A stretch of DNA of 64,000 bases from Echria macrotheca (Eukaryota > Ascomycota > Sordariomycetes > Sordariales > Schizotheciaceae). The position numbers and the translations under genes are program-made. The stretch covers positions 868,001-932,000 of the forward strand of contig MU839842.1 of assembly GCA_030411725.1 (NCBI GenBank). The letters are read 5' to 3'. The notes under the pieces are model-generated. The model saw nothing but the letters and a program-made list of their open reading frames with translations. It ran no database searches and was not told the DNA's origin. This document shows positions 11,909 to 24,081 of the stretch, piece after piece. How positions within the stretch are numbered: position 1 is the stretch's first letter; each line of letters starts with the position of its first letter.

Positions 11909-13172
11909 GTTGTCGTCGAAGCTGTCGTCCACGACTGAATCCCACGATCGTTTCCTAGAGTCAGCCTAGGCGATGGTCAATAGTCGGCACGACCAAAATC
12001 TATGGGGGTGTCGGGATCTTGAAGAGAATATGGCGGAGGATCGAAGATTGCTTACCATGAGGTCGCAACTGGAGAAAGAACAGCAGTGGGGAAGTCGCAA
12101 ATCGGCGAGAGGGGTTGTTCTTCGTCACTCTAGCTTCGTTTGAAAGCTGGTGCATACGAGACCGAAGTCGCAATGGTGCTTGGCCGAGTAGAGCCTGATT
12201 GGGACCTTGGGTCAGTTTGAGGGCATCACCGGTCGCCAGGCTGCGGCGGCGCGAGCGGGGCAAGAGAGAAGCGCGACCATCCCGCGTCACGAGTCCGGCG
12301 TCACACACTCGTTCTGACCGGTTCCCGATTGGGAAGGGTAAAAAGCGGAAGCCAATCATGTGCCAGGTATTCGGAACACAAAATGCTGGCAGTGAACCAC
12401 ACAAGCTCAAGTATACGAAACACGCCTTGAGATGCGCCGGAGTCGGCGACACCAGGCTCTCTGCCTGCAGGAAAGGGCACCACCGGTTGGTGCGCGATTT
12501 CCTGCCGGTCCTGTTTTCGTGGCACCCCCATGGAGGTCGTGATCGTCTCTCCGGTCGCACGTCCAGGTTGTCATCCATCTGAGACCGGGTCAGAATGAGT
12601 CTGGGGAACGTCGACGACGTTCGAATTTACCCCTGAACGACATTAAATAGTTCCTGTAAAACTACTACTCGCTCCAATGCTGTTTTCAACATCACGACTA
12701 CCAAACATCCGGATCCAGGTGATTGAACCTGGCCCAGTCTCGTCAATCATGGCTCGCCCTTGCCTCCAAGCCGGGAGCGCATTCCCCCGACCCAGCCCAG
12801 CTGCGTGTGGCCGCGCTGGTACCGCTTTCTCCCGACATGATTTGACTTTCGGGCTTATCCTTGATTCTGGGGTCTCATCCGGCCACGCAAGAGAGGGAAA
12901 TGGATGAGGAAGGAGCGTTTCCCCCCTTCCATCATCGATTGTCCCCGCGATCTTTGCCCATTCTTCGCCAGATGCCGCTTTGCTCTGACATCTCAGCGTT
13001 TGCATGCAGGTTGGATGCACCCACCACACCCCCTTTCGGGTTTAAGGGCAAGCGTGGCTAACATCGCGCACCCTATGATCAGCCATTCTCCCATTTTCCT
13101 GGCGTTTCAATCTGAAAGTGCCAGAATCTGGACCATCCCCGACCGACACGTCGACCAATGCGCCTTGTCACC
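11909..13172. other. divergent promoter region, regulator / CmcJ-like gene
   Basis: Separates two genes transcribed away from each other. It likely contains the 5' leader intron of the regulator. A 192-residue minus-strand frame (12000-12578) shows no domain and overlaps the presumed leader; not called a gene. Confidence 0.55.
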
Positions 13173-15166
13173 ATGTCCAGTCGGGAGCGAGAGGCTATCC
13201 CATCGCTGCCTCTGGAGGGGGCCGGTGATCAGCGTGCGATTCGTGGTCCCCCGCCGATTTCACCTGTCCTTGCGCCCCGATCGGTGCAGACCAGCGCGAG
13301 CGGCATGCTTGAGTCCTGGGAATCGGAAGCCCGCCCATCGCCCTCCACGATTTCCGTTTGCTCGTCTGGCCCCGTCCCCAGCTTCTCGCTCGTTGTTAAG
13401 AAGCCGGAGCCCGGTCTCTCAGAGTCGCTTTCAACTCTCCCGTCTTCATCCTTTTTACGCGACCTAGAGCTTTCCGCAGAAGACATCATGACCGGGTCTC
13501 ATTCCATCACGCGGCCCTATTGCGAGCCCCAATGGCAGCCTGCTGAGGACGACTTGTCTCTCTCGCCGCCTGGGAGCCCGGCTCTCCAATCCAGCAATCC
13601 CATCAACGCAATGACTTGGGCCGCCATGTCGCGAAACATAGCTGACGACGACGTCGCTGATATGCAGCCATGGAAACCTTTCTGGCCTCCTCCCTTAGGA
13701 AGCCATTTGTTTGACTGGGTGGAATCCAGGAGACCAGAGGCTCTGGCCTTCACTTTCGATCCTGCCAATCACCTACTACATCAGAACCATCCGTGGCAGT
13801 CCTGGAAGGACGAGCACCCCGCCGCTGTCGAGCCTTCCGAGGACGAGGAAGTCTCACTAGATATGCGTGAGCTCTCCTGCGCGCTCCAACGTATTGCTCT
13901 CCATTCCCTTACTCTTCCAGTCTAATTTTGTGGCAGGTCTCGACCGAGAGACCGGCTTGATGTCCATTTCGTCTCGTCAGGCAGGAGATGATCTAGACGA
14001 TTTGATCCAAGTGGATCTCCAACTTCCTTCTGTCACGCCAAAGCAGTTCAACTACCTTCGTCCCCTGCGCCGCTATTACAGCGAGCGTCCGTACCGCCTG
14101 CAGCTGCCGGCGGGATTGCTTCCGATACCCGTCACCAATGTCTTCGCCAAGAGTTATCCTGTCCGTATCTACGACATGTCGGGCCACGAAGACAAGTTTA
14201 AACTCGATGCGGCCGGGTTCCAGTTCATGAAATGCCCCGTCTCTGTCGGCGAGTGGAGCGATGAAGCCATAACAAAGACCTATCTCCCTGCCCTGCTTGA
14301 CTGGGTCGTCGAACTCCTGGACGGCGAGTCGGGGTTGATCTACTCCTTCAATGCATGTATAACAGTGTCCTCCTTTCTCATCCGAAGCTTACAAAGCCTT
14401 TAGTTCCGTCATCACCTGTCCGATCGCTTCGTTCCTGTCCAGCGCGCCTGGAGTTTGCGACATGATCCGATCTCCCATACGGCCATCGGCTTTTGGGATG
14501 ACACGCTTGATGACGGCGACGACTCCTATTCAATGACGCGATATCTCAAATCCCATCGGCGAGACGATCCATACAACAACATCTACGCGGTTCGAGCCGA
14601 CCCAAGTGGCCCTTGTCGGTGGAAGAAACCTCTATTCCGTGTCCACTGTGGTATGTACGCACTTCTTCGACACGCGCCAAAGCTAAACTTCCTAGATGCC
14701 AGTGAGAACACACATGAGCGCCGGCTTCCTCTCCTGCGACCCAATGATGCTCAGAAGCTTGCGAGCGGTCGCGTTCGTGAGATAAGGTACGTAACAATCC
14801 TAGATACCTAACCCTGGCTCCGGTACTAACTCTTCTCAAAGCGTCTGGCGCAAGCTTTCGGAGTGCCCTCAGGACACACCGCTCGCCCTGTGCGATGCAC
14901 GCACCGTCGAGCCCGGTGACCTCGTTCCCATGGACGTCGTTTACCCACACTTTGCCGATGAGGTCTACGAGGTTCGTTATAACAAGAACCATCGATGGTT
15001 CTACAACAAGGAGATGACGACAGACGACGTCGCCATCTTCATGTTGCATGACACCCAAAACAAGGATCTCGTCTGCCCTCACAGTGCATTTTTGGATCCT
15101 ACTGTTCCCGGGGGAACACCCCCTCGATTGAGTATAGAGGTCAAGATCATGATATTCGGAGGGTAG
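13173..15166 (+). CDS. CmcJ/AsaB-like oxygenase-family protein with long N-terminal extension
   Basis: Proposed exons 13173-13866, 13937-14364, 14404-14650, 14696-14786, 14842-15166; 594 residues. From about residue 250 the chain follows the fungal hydroxylase/desaturase family related to CmcJ: an opening RPLRRYYSERPYRLQLPAG, a VRIYDM strand, HCDASENTHERRL (HxD, possible metal ligands, His455/Asp457), VWRKLSECPQDTPLALCDAR, the strongly typical DVVYPH, and WFYNKEMTTDDVAIF, DTQ, CPHSAF. Members modify secondary metabolites; the reaction here is unknown. The first ~240 residues are Ser/Pro-rich and probably disordered, which is unusual for a family usually near 300 residues. Exons 2 and 3 share a frame interrupted by TAG at 14401-14403; removing it needs a weak 39-nt intron (donor GTGTCC). 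This could instead be an inactivating stop. An ATG at 13158 is an alternative start. Its neighbour regulator is a candidate controller. Confidence 0.75.
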
Positions 15167-16491
15167 TTTGTTCAAGGGCTAAGATGGCACTACCGGCGCA
15201 TTGTTTTCTCCTTATTCATTTCTTCGTCCTACTTATCTATTATTATGTTACCTCGGAGTCGTCTCGATTTCACGACTGCCGATACGATGATTTAATGACT
15301 TGATTTCTCATGACGTTCATTGTAAATCCTACGGGACAACACGTCCTATTATTCACTGCCTGTGTTCAGCCAGTCATGTTCGCATTATTAAATTTGATCC
15401 CCTTGCGAGTTCGAATTTGTGCAGTAAACTCATCTCGACAACGGTAGGAACCAAATGCGTTGCACATCAGTTTCTAATCCAACCAGCACCGACATAACGG
15501 AAACAATGACCCCGACACCCTGTCTCGAAGTAGCCCAATCTGCAGACATCAAACCCTTGCGCGAGACAGAAATTGCAGTGAGGTCGGGATCCATCTTGGT
15601 TCATGTTCCGGGCAACACGACCTGCAGCCGACACCGGGCTGGCCACCAATAGAGCAGCAGGACAGCACACCTTCAAGACGCCGAAAACGCCCAACGGTTC
15701 CGACCCCACCCGCCGACACCAATGAGGCTCCATCATACAAGCTTGTTTGAACGGGATGTGCACTTGCACACTAAGCGCGGTGTAACCAAGGCTTTTTTTT
15801 TTTATTTCGTCACTTGTGATGGCTATGTCGCTGTCGCACGTCGGCGGTTTCCGTTGGGTTCTGGTCGGTGGATTCCGCTGACTTTTAGTGTCTTGGATAC
15901 CTTACCCATCTTGTGTTTGTGTGGGTAGCAGTTGTGGTGGTTTGGTGGATATCGTGATTTGGGGTGGAATCAGACGTAACTATTATAGGAAACTGGGTTC
16001 TCTGTAGGGAATCAAGTGTGTGTATATTGTAGTAAGAACTGGCTCAGCGAGAGCTGGGCCAGGTCATCTACCATCCATCTATCCTGTTGCCTTTGTTCTG
16101 AATGTCTTCATCTGCTTGACTCAGTTGCCTGCAAGTAAACAAAGAAGTCTAAGATGCCTGGTAGGGACCAGCAGCACTGGCGAACGCTACCCGCCAGGGT
16201 GCCTGAATCGCCAAAACTATCGAGTATATGTACCGGGTAATTCAGCTACTGCTACTGAGGCGCCGCCGCCGAAACTAAAACAACTATTTGTTTCCACCTG
16301 GGTACCTAGGTATCCTACGGCCACTTCTTATTGTCTCTGAATCAACGGGTATTGCTGGATCATACGATTTCCCCTCAACAACGTAGATGTCATCGAGCCT
16401 GATCCTGCAATTATTTTCCTCCTCCTCACCATTCCCCCTCCAGATGAATGATTACAGCCCATTTCTTGCTACAATACATGACACTCAGCCA
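15167..16491. other. 1.3-kb convergent spacer
   Basis: Lies between the 3' ends of two convergent genes. Contains a GGTACCTAGGTATCC motif at 16301-16315. Small open frames have no family features. Confidence 0.5.
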
Positions 16492-17948
16492 TTAACCAAA
16501 ATGCGGTAAGAAACCAGTCCAATCGAGAGGCTCATATGCACTCGCAGGCATGGAGGAGAAACAGTAAAAAGTGAGTACCCAGATGATAACCCGACAAACA
16601 AGATAAAGAAACATCAAAACCATCATAAGAGTACCAAAAAAAATAACTAGGAAGTCCTTGAGCCGACTAGGAATACAGGAAAATGCGGAACCAATCGACA
16701 CGAGAATAACGGGGTAAAGGGACATCGCTAGACCCCCGACAGCTGAATAGCGCCACAGATTCTGGATCAACACCGACGGGAAGTCGAAATTCCACGCGGC
16801 GAGATGGATGGCAGAGAATATCGTCCCAGTAAGGTAGAGAACAACCGTGAGCAACTCATCATGATCGCCCGCGAAGAATACGAAATCTGTGAGCTCATCG
16901 AAGCTAAGTTCCTCGGTGCGAACGGCCTCATCGTCACGCTCAAGACTCGGTCCTGGTTGGAGTTGGAGACTCCGGATTGGCGTTAGAGTGCCGTTTTGTG
17001 AGCGGTTGTCAGGCAGCTTGAGCAGGATATGTCTTGTCTCAGCATCGAACGGCTTGTTCCACCACAGGGCGTACATGACCGCTGCGCAGGTGACGAATGA
17101 AACAGTTACCAATTCGAGTTCGGTGATCGCCAACCCGTTTACGGCTCTCGCGATGCTTTGCGTGATGAGCCAGACTGACTGGGCCAGAGCGAAGAGTTTT
17201 GTGAAGGCGTCGGACTTGCTTCGGTCCATGATCTCGTTTTCGCTCAAGTCTGGGAAGACGTTGGGGTCGTAGAGGTCGTCTACCTCTAGTGTTAGTTGCT
17301 TCAAAACGAGGGAAGTAAGAAAAGTGATTAAATTCGACATTACTAACCGAGAGTTGCCGGTCGAGATACGCCAGTGACCCAAACGGCAGGGTCTGGAAAT
17401 TTTGTTGACATCAACTGGTCTCTGCCTCCACTCATTGACTCGCTCACTAGCGGTATGGGCTCCCGCCTGGTGGCGTCGCGGACCCAGACAGCCCCCATGT
17501 CGAGGGCGAAAGCGTGAGCCATAGTGAGTGGATTTTCTCGACCGGAGAACAACTCGCTTGCCTCGGACAAACAGCGCTTGGCCCTTCTATACTGTTTGAA
17601 GGCCATTACAACCCCAACCTCGGGCGCAACCGAGATGGCAAGCATCCACCCGAGCCTGCGACGCCATTTCGACCGGAGGCCGGGCTTCGGGAAATAGGGC
17701 ACCTTCCAAGAGCCCAGTTTGAAGTGGTGCCAACCTCCTCTCATCTCTTCCAGGGTCGGGCAGTTCAGATGTACGCATTTCCATGAACAGACCAGGAAGA
17801 TGGACATGCAGCTCCAGATGATGCCCCAAGTGCTCCGGGTTGCCTTGGGCGACACCCAACCAACTCTTTCTGTCGCATGTTCGGTTTCGGTCGACTGGGC
17901 GAGAGCAACGGCCGGGAGAGATAACAGGAAGATCGGAAGGAAAGACAT
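16492..17948 (-). CDS. fungal multi-pass membrane protein, unknown role
   Basis: Two exons, 17948-17348 and 17285-16492 (GTTAGT donor, CTAAC branch, TAG acceptor), giving 464 residues. A signal peptide or first helix (MSFLPIFLLSLPAVALAQS) is followed by the block ERVGWVSPKATRSTWGIIWSCMS..LVCSWKCVHLNCP and then RRRLGWMLAISVAPEVGVVMAFKQY. This block, G-W-V / R-x-T / C-x-W-x3-H-x-N, marks a fungal membrane family of unknown function that I recognise by pattern only. The middle is soluble and contains a proline- and acid-rich segment. The C-terminal half has about five hydrophobic helices, ending in FLPHFG. It probably sits in an internal or plasma membrane. The next gene upstream is another membrane protein on the same strand, 669 bp away. 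Confidence 0.8.
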
Positions 17949-18616
17949 GGCAGACCCAGCTCCAGAATCTGCTTGCTCGCACGAGGGTGAATGGAAATGA
18001 GGAGTTGCTTGAAGAGAAAGGCTGGTGTTCAGCTGAAAGTGATCAGGCTCTGATGAAAACACAAATTGAGGCTGTGCATGCGGAAGACGCGTAGCGGAAA
18101 GCATGGCGCTTGGCCGGGCAATATTACTGGTCAGGCACAAAGTGGCGTTCTAGGACTTGCTTTTCTTCGAGTTAAGAGGGACCAAGACCACATACAAGAA
18201 CGCATGAGGAGCAAAAGAAGGGAGCAGTACGGATTACACACAGGACCGGCAGCCGGGTATCTTGGAGGATTGGTTGGAAATCTCCCAGGTAGTAGTCTTC
18301 TACAGGCTGCTCAAATGATTTCGACCTGTACTGTGCAGGTTAGCATGGACCCGATGATTGAGTTCATATCAGTTTGAAATACAAAGGAGGCTATCTTACA
18401 GAAGGAAACTCTATCCTTGGGTTCTATATTATACCGGCAATCCCCCTCGCGAAAACTCCATGCATCGCTTCCGTGTCGACTCGTATACCAGTGTCCCAAA
18501 CTGAAAACAAGAAGAAACCAAACCAACCCAACATAACCCCGTACACCGCACTCGCCAGGACCCAAAACTCATCCCTCGCCTCAGCAGCAGCCTCAACCAA
18601 GCCCTCAAAGCCCAGC
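17949..18616. other. spacer between two minus-strand membrane-protein genes
   Basis: No additional gene seen; probable promoter for the 464-residue membrane protein. Confidence 0.5.
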
Positions 18617-19802
18617 CTAGCTCGTGTCACTCAACCCCTGCTTCGACCTCCCCTCGACATCCGCCTCTCGCTTCGCCGTACGCAAATAGTGCATAGAGAG
18701 ATACACATAAATGCAAACCACAACAAACTCAGGCAGCAGACCCATGAGCCCAAACGCCACGGCCGACCCGAAAAGCGGACTCCAGTCCGACGTGAAGATA
18801 TTCACACCAGCGGCGAGTGCAACACCGAGGATACCATAGATGGCGCGAACAACAAGGGGAACCGCCGCGACCAGCGCCCATTTCACATACTACATCCATA
18901 TCATCAGCATTCATTCTTCATTAGTAGGAGGCAAGAAACATACAATTCTATTCGCCCGTCTGATCTGACCGAGATTAAGAGACAACCCGACGAAGGACGC
19001 AATCAGGGCGACGAGGACGATGACGAAGAGGGCATAGGCGGCCCGGGAGAGGGTCGCTTGCTCGTCGGCTTTCTCGGGCTTGCCGGCGTCGCCGCCTGCG
19101 GCGCCGAGGAGGCCGGTGGAGATGAGGATCATGACTTTGAGGATGCGGAGGAAGAGTTTTACTCTGGTGATCTCGCCGAAGTCGCGTTCGAGGCTGAGTT
19201 GGTTGTTAGATGAGTTTCGGGCAATGGGGGGATGTGTTTAAGAAGTTGGGGGATGTGTAGAAGGTGTTCATTGATGCGGTTAATGAGTCAGGGGATGTGT
19301 TGAAAGGGTTGAGGGATGCGTCCCGGGGGTTGTGTATGTCTTGAAAGGGGTTGATGGATGCATGTGCGTTAAAGGGGCCAAGGCATGCACCCCAGGGTTC
19401 GAGGAAAGCGGGAAAAGTGTTGAGAGATGCTTACACTAATCGTGCATAGCCCAAGTAAGCAAGGAGAAGAGGAATGAGGCCGATATTGAGGAGGATAATC
19501 GTCGTAATGACAATTTCTTTGCTTGGGTTTTGCTCTTCAATGATGGTCACGACGCCACCAGCTGTTCGAACTGCACGATGAATGTTAGCCATGATCCGAG
19601 CCATGAGTCCCACTGTCCCCCTTCTGTCTAAAAGGTATATCGTAGAGAAGCACGTACTGAGTGAGAATATCGCTGGAGGGTACCATGCTGTCCTTGGACG
19701 GTATTTCCAGTTCCGGATCAGGAGGTATGTGGTGAGAGGTGCCAATGGTGCAAAAAGAGCGATCTGGGCGATGGCCACCGCCGTATGAGGACTGACGCCC
19801 AT
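18617..19802 (-). CDS. DUF7702-like integral membrane protein
   Basis: Four exons: 19802-19658, 19570-19435, 19193-18944, 18889-18617; 267 residues. About seven hydrophobic helices are visible: AVAIAQIALFAPLAPLTTYL, PPAIFSLIRTAGGVV, VITTIILLNIGLIPLLLAYLG, LKVMILISTGLLGAAGG, ALFVIVLVALIASFVGL, VKWALVAAVPLVVRAIYGIL and LLPEFVVVCIYVYLS. The start with short N-terminus, the IFSLIR motif and the late RAIYGIL match the fungal DUF7702 group, whose function is not known. The third intron (19434-19194, 241 nt) is far longer than the rest and is built from degenerate GGGATG/TTGAGG repeats; its donor GTAAGC and acceptor CTCAG after CTAAC are good. All junctions hold the frame. Confidence 0.8.
19194..19434 (-). 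repeat. minisatellite-like tract inside an intron
   Basis: The 241-nt intron contains several diverged copies of a GGGGTTGAGGGATGC-like unit (clearest at about 19245-19430 on the plus strand). Other introns in the window are about 40-75 nt, so expansion of this unit explains the length. Confidence 0.5.
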
Positions 19803-20592
19803 GGTGTCTTTATGAATGAGAAGATGTCGTCGGAGGTGTTCTGTTACCTGGTGGTCCGGGGACGATGTGGCGGATGAGAAGAAGACTGAACTTGAGGAAA
19901 GGATAGAAACTGAGAGTGAAGTGTGATGGTGAAATCAACAAGAACGAGGCCTAAGGAACGAAAAGCGATCATCTTATATCTTTCGACCTGTCTGCCCGTC
20001 CTCAGTGTTGGTTTTGCGAGGGACGTGGTCGGGCCGGGATGTAATTGCTCCTGAGCTCGGATTGGCCGAAGCAGAGCCCACGACACGGCGCAGCCACAGG
20101 AGCACGAGTGGCCAACGCCCTTGGGTCCGCGGAATCTGACCCAAAAGGGTAAAGCGCCATCAGGCAGACCGCCAATTTTTGAAACGGCGCAGCCGGCATG
20201 ACGCTTTCCCTCGTTCCTCGTCGCTGAATCACCCTCGAACTTTTTTGCTTCGGGCACAGGCAGGCCACGCCAAACGTGGATCGACTGCATCGCATTTGCT
20301 AATCATCACCAGGACGCGCCAAAGGTAACGTCACCGGATTTCAGCTGGGCGGCCTCATCTCGACAAGGTTGATATCCTTCCATACTTTATCTAGTCGGTA
20401 GTGCTTCAGGACCCCCTTCTCCACATCCGGCAACTGCCCGAAGACTCGGGGACAGCCAAGAACCCCACGACGCCCCCCCTGTGATTGGCTTCACGACCAC
20501 CACAACTCGAGTTTGTCTACCAGGACATCGAGAACCTTCAGGGTCACGACGACAAATAAAGCACGGAGCATTGAAGAGCATCATCTGCCAAG
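19803..20592. other. divergent promoter region, membrane protein / zinc-cluster regulator
   Basis: No gene supported. Both flanking genes are transcribed away from it. Confidence 0.5.
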
Positions 20593-22493
20593 ATGGTGGG
20601 CGTCCCAGGGCGATCCAAGGCGTGCCACATCTGCAGGCAGAGGAAAATGAGGGTACGTCGCCCCCGCAAATCGCTCTCCCGCCGAATCTTACCACATCGG
20701 GCCTGAATCTCGGCATCGCCCGGTGCTTGTTTCGGGCCATTGACCAATCACCCACCCCAGCGCCAAGCCCCCCGAGCACGCGGAAAGGGGACTAATACAG
20801 ACATAATAGTGCGATGGCGAAGTGCCGAGCTGTCGAAACTGCCTCAAGTCGGGTCGCGTGTGCACTGGCTACCAGCGCAAGCATGCCTTTATCCTGTCGG
20901 ACCACATGGTGGCCACCGGGGCGGTCCCAGACGAGTCAGACTCAGGCAAGGTCATGGTCTCTCGCTGGAGGGCCGCCGACCAGGGCGGCAAGTCGCACGT
21001 CTCCCCTCCGTCATCGAGGGCCGGCAGAGCCGGCTTCCAGGCCCGGTCCCTGTCCCCACTCTCGCCCGAGATGTCGGTCCGCAACATCTTCCGGGATCGC
21101 ATGTTCGCCCTCTTCGCCGAGTACAACCTCCCCACGACCGAGCCGTTCCCCATGTGGGCAGGCGATACCCTGATCAAGTCGCTGAACGAGCGCGGCGACT
21201 GGATGGCGCGCATCATGAACCTGCCCGAGTTGACACCGAGCCTCGAAGACTCGTTGCTGGCCGCCTGCACGGCGCGTCTCGGTCGGCAGATGAACCAGCC
21301 CCAGCTTGTCCGCGAGAGCCACCGGCTGTATGCCAAAGGACTCGCTGCCATGCGTCGCGACGTCAACCGCAGATCGACCGAGGCCAGCGAACAAAACCTC
21401 GCAGCGTGTCTGGCGCTCATGATCTACGAGATCACCGAGTGTCCCAACGACTCGCCGGACGGGTACATGGTGCACTACCAGGGCGCCATGGAGCTGCTAC
21501 GTATCCGCGGGCCCGTCGCGCACCAGACCGGGCTCGCTCACAGCGTCTTCCAGCTGTTGCGCTTACACGCCGTAAGTTTGCGTCCGTCTTTTTATCGGAT
21601 CTTACTAAAATCCAAAATCCCAGGTCTTCCAAAACATCATCTGGTGCCAAACCAGCTTCCTAGTCGACACCGTCTGGCGCGACATCCCCTGGGCCACACA
21701 CCCCGAGACCAAAACGCCCTTTGACTTCCTCCTCGACATCTCCCTCGACCTGCCCAACCTCAACATCCGTCGCCAGGCGCTCGAGAAGCAGCTCGCGGCC
21801 AAGAAAGACTTTCGCCGCGCCTTGCTGGACGGGCTCGAGAACGTGCGCGAGGGCCAGCGCATGGAGGCCGTGCTGGAGGCGTGGTACGACCGGCTGAAAG
21901 CCGTGGCGCCGGGCGCGCTGTACCACGCTGAGCTGTCGCAGGTCGCTAGCCTTTTGGACAGCTCCGAGACGGGCAAGGTTTTCCCTGTTGTCTTTCGATT
22001 TCCGAACTTCATCGTGGGCCAGAACATGTTGTATTACTGGATCGTGTTGATGTGTATCCAGGCGCACATGTGTTTTACGTATGCCACGCTGGGCGAGCTG
22101 TCGGACACGCTGGATTCCGTGGGCAGAGCGAATCTGGTGTGTACGTGTGACGAGGCGGGCAGTGAGGGGAGCAGGACGTGTCTGAGGCATTTCGGGATGG
22201 AGATGCTCCCGCCGCTGGGACACCGGCAGGAGTGGACGACGGGTGCGGCGTATCACATCTGCCAGAGCATCGAGTACTTCATGGTCTACCACGCGAACGC
22301 GTTCGGGCCGGCCAGCATGATCCCCGGCTTGTTGCTGGTCAAGGCGTATTGGCTGTTTGCGCCGAGGGACATGAGCAGGGAGATGACGTGGGTGAATGAG
22401 ATGATGTGTCGGGTGAGAGCGGGTGGGGGAGGTATAGCTGGGCCGCTGATGCGGTTGAGGATGGAGGGGGGTACCGTGACCATGGTGGACTGA
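20593..22493 (+). CDS. Zn(II)2Cys6 transcription factor
   Basis: Three exons: 20593-20652, 20810-21571, 21624-22493; 563 residues. The N-terminal zinc cluster has Cys11, 14, 21, 28, 31 and 38 (KACHICRQRKMR / CDGEVPSCRNC / GRVCTGY); intron 1 falls just before Cys21, a common position. A Ser/Pro-rich linker leads to a helical regulatory half with VRNIFRDRMFALFAEYN, ACLALMIYEITECP, GYMVHYQGAMELLRIRGP (typical of the Fungal_trans_2 / DUF3468-type C-terminal domain) and a late AYHICQSIEYFM motif. It acts in the nucleus, by family inference. It converges with the next gene, another C6 factor, leaving 77 bp between stop codons. Long frames on the opposite strand (e.g. 21660-22748) are shadows of its GC-rich codon use. 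Confidence 0.88.
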
Positions 22494-22570
22494 TAATAAT
22501 GTATAGAGATGGAATGCCAAGAATTCGGTAAAGCTGAGACGAAAGCTGCTTGTTGGGACCAGACCGCATT

Positions 22571-24081
22571 CTAAACGATCAGCAAATCCTCCTTCGAATC
22601 CTTCAACCCCCTCAACCAGTTCGTCCCCTCCCCCTTGTCCCGCGCCGTCCATATCCGCTCCATCATCTCCGTCGCCGTCAGGACATACCCCCACGGACAC
22701 ACCCATGGATTCCGCGTCCACACGGCCCGCAGCCGCTCGAAGCACCATGCTCTCCAGTATGGGTCGTCGGTCTGCGCGCCGGCCATGAAGGTCGGCCAGA
22801 CGGTGCCCTTGAGGAGGACATGATCGCCCGGGATTTTTTCCAGGTGCTGCAGGATCTGGAGCACCATGTTATCGATATCATCCCGTTTGTCGACGGATTG
22901 GTCAGAGGAGAGAAGGATGTAGAGACAAGCGGCTGCACGGTGGGCAGATGCCAGCTCGATCCGCGCAGTCGTGTCGTCGTGCGCCGGCAGGCCCGTGATA
23001 CTTTGCACCCAGGCGTGCACGTCGACGGACCTGACCGTGTCAAGGAGCTGCCCCGGATCAGCGGTGGTGGGATGGCTCGCGCGCAGTATGGACCGCATCA
23101 CAACCGGCGGACAGCCATGGTAGCTATACGCCTGGGCGCGTTCGAGCACGGCGAGCACGTCGACATCCTTATCCATGGCCGACGGACCGGGGACAGTACT
23201 GATTGTCGACGCGAGGATGTGGTACGTCAAGCAATCCGCCGTGATGGCATCCGCCAGCGGAGCGAGGGTCGCATCGACTTGTTGGTTCTGAATCGATGAC
23301 GAACGATAGATGGCCGCGATCAGGCTCCGTGCAGCCTTCATGTGCGCCTTCCACCCGCCCTTGCCCGAGTCGATCAGGTCGAGGTTGACGAAGAAGACGA
23401 CGGCGGCTAGCAATGGTGCTCGGTTGGCCATGGTCGTCGTCGTGCCCTCGACAGCATCATGAAGTAGCCGGATGGCTCGGCCCTTGGCGGCGAGGGCGTC
23501 GACGAGCTCGCGGCCGGTTGTGGGGACGTCGGGCGCGCGGAAGCGGTGCAGCGTGGCGAGGTGCATGGCCGAGGTGGCGATGACGATGGCTTCGAGGTAT
23601 TGGTAGTGTGTGATGAGGGGAATCATGATGCGGAAGGGGTTGTGGTTGTCCTGGTCGATCGAGACGAGGTCGCGGCAGACGGTTGTTGCGACTAAACCTG
23701 TGTTAGTAGGATGACTTTGAGGTGGTGGGCAGAGGGAAAGCCCGTACAGTGATGGACATAGTATCGTGACTTTCTGTCAAGATTGTTGACCATTGGATCC
23801 AAAAGGGACGCAATGACACCCAATTCAGCCACTTCATCATCCGCTCGGCGCACCTCGGTGTCGTCCGGGGAATTCACGTGCCCAGTCGGTCCGGTCCGGA
23901 TCTCGGAGGCCCTGTGCTTCCCCGCCAGTCTGCCCCGGAGCGCGGGAGCATCGGCCCACCGAAGGATCTGGCCGTAGCCCAGACAAGCCTCCCCGTTGAC
24001 GGAGCATTTGAGACAAGCGGGAAACGACCGGTCGCAGCGGAGCCGTCGGCGTCGGCAGTTGTGGCACTTTGACGCCGCCAT
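22571..24081 (-). CDS. Zn(II)2Cys6 transcription factor with Fungal_trans_2-like domain
   Basis: Two exons, 24081-23748 and 23697-22571, giving 486 residues. Cys6, 9, 16, 23, 26 and 33 form the binuclear cluster (KCHNCRRRRLRCDRSFPACLKC, GEACLGYG). The linker leads to DPMVNNLDRKSRYYVHHC, then VCRDLVSIDQDNHNPFR, IPLITHYQYLEAIVIATSAMH: the classic start of the fungal C6 regulator domain resembling arginine-metabolism and lysine-type regulators (PF11951). The C-terminus contains AWCFERLRAVW and WLRGLKD. The intron splits the domain at HHC (GTACGG donor, CTAAC branch, CAG acceptor). It is divergent from an MFS exporter with a shared 939-bp promoter, so direct control of the exporter is plausible but inferred. 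Confidence 0.88.

Noticed and set aside
12000..12578. 192-residue minus-strand frame upstream of the zinc-cluster regulator
   Set aside because: Basic, low-complexity sequence; its 3' part coincides with the probable leader intron, and the frame does not join the regulator.
20740..21663. 307-residue plus-strand frame overlapping the first zinc-cluster regulator
   Set aside because: Alternative frame of the same exon; Arg/Pro/His-rich, and the regulator frame carries the conserved motifs.
21660..22748. 362-residue minus-strand frame opposite the zinc-cluster regulator
   Set aside because: It mirrors a well-supported gene on the other strand and comes from its GC-rich third positions; it has no family motifs.
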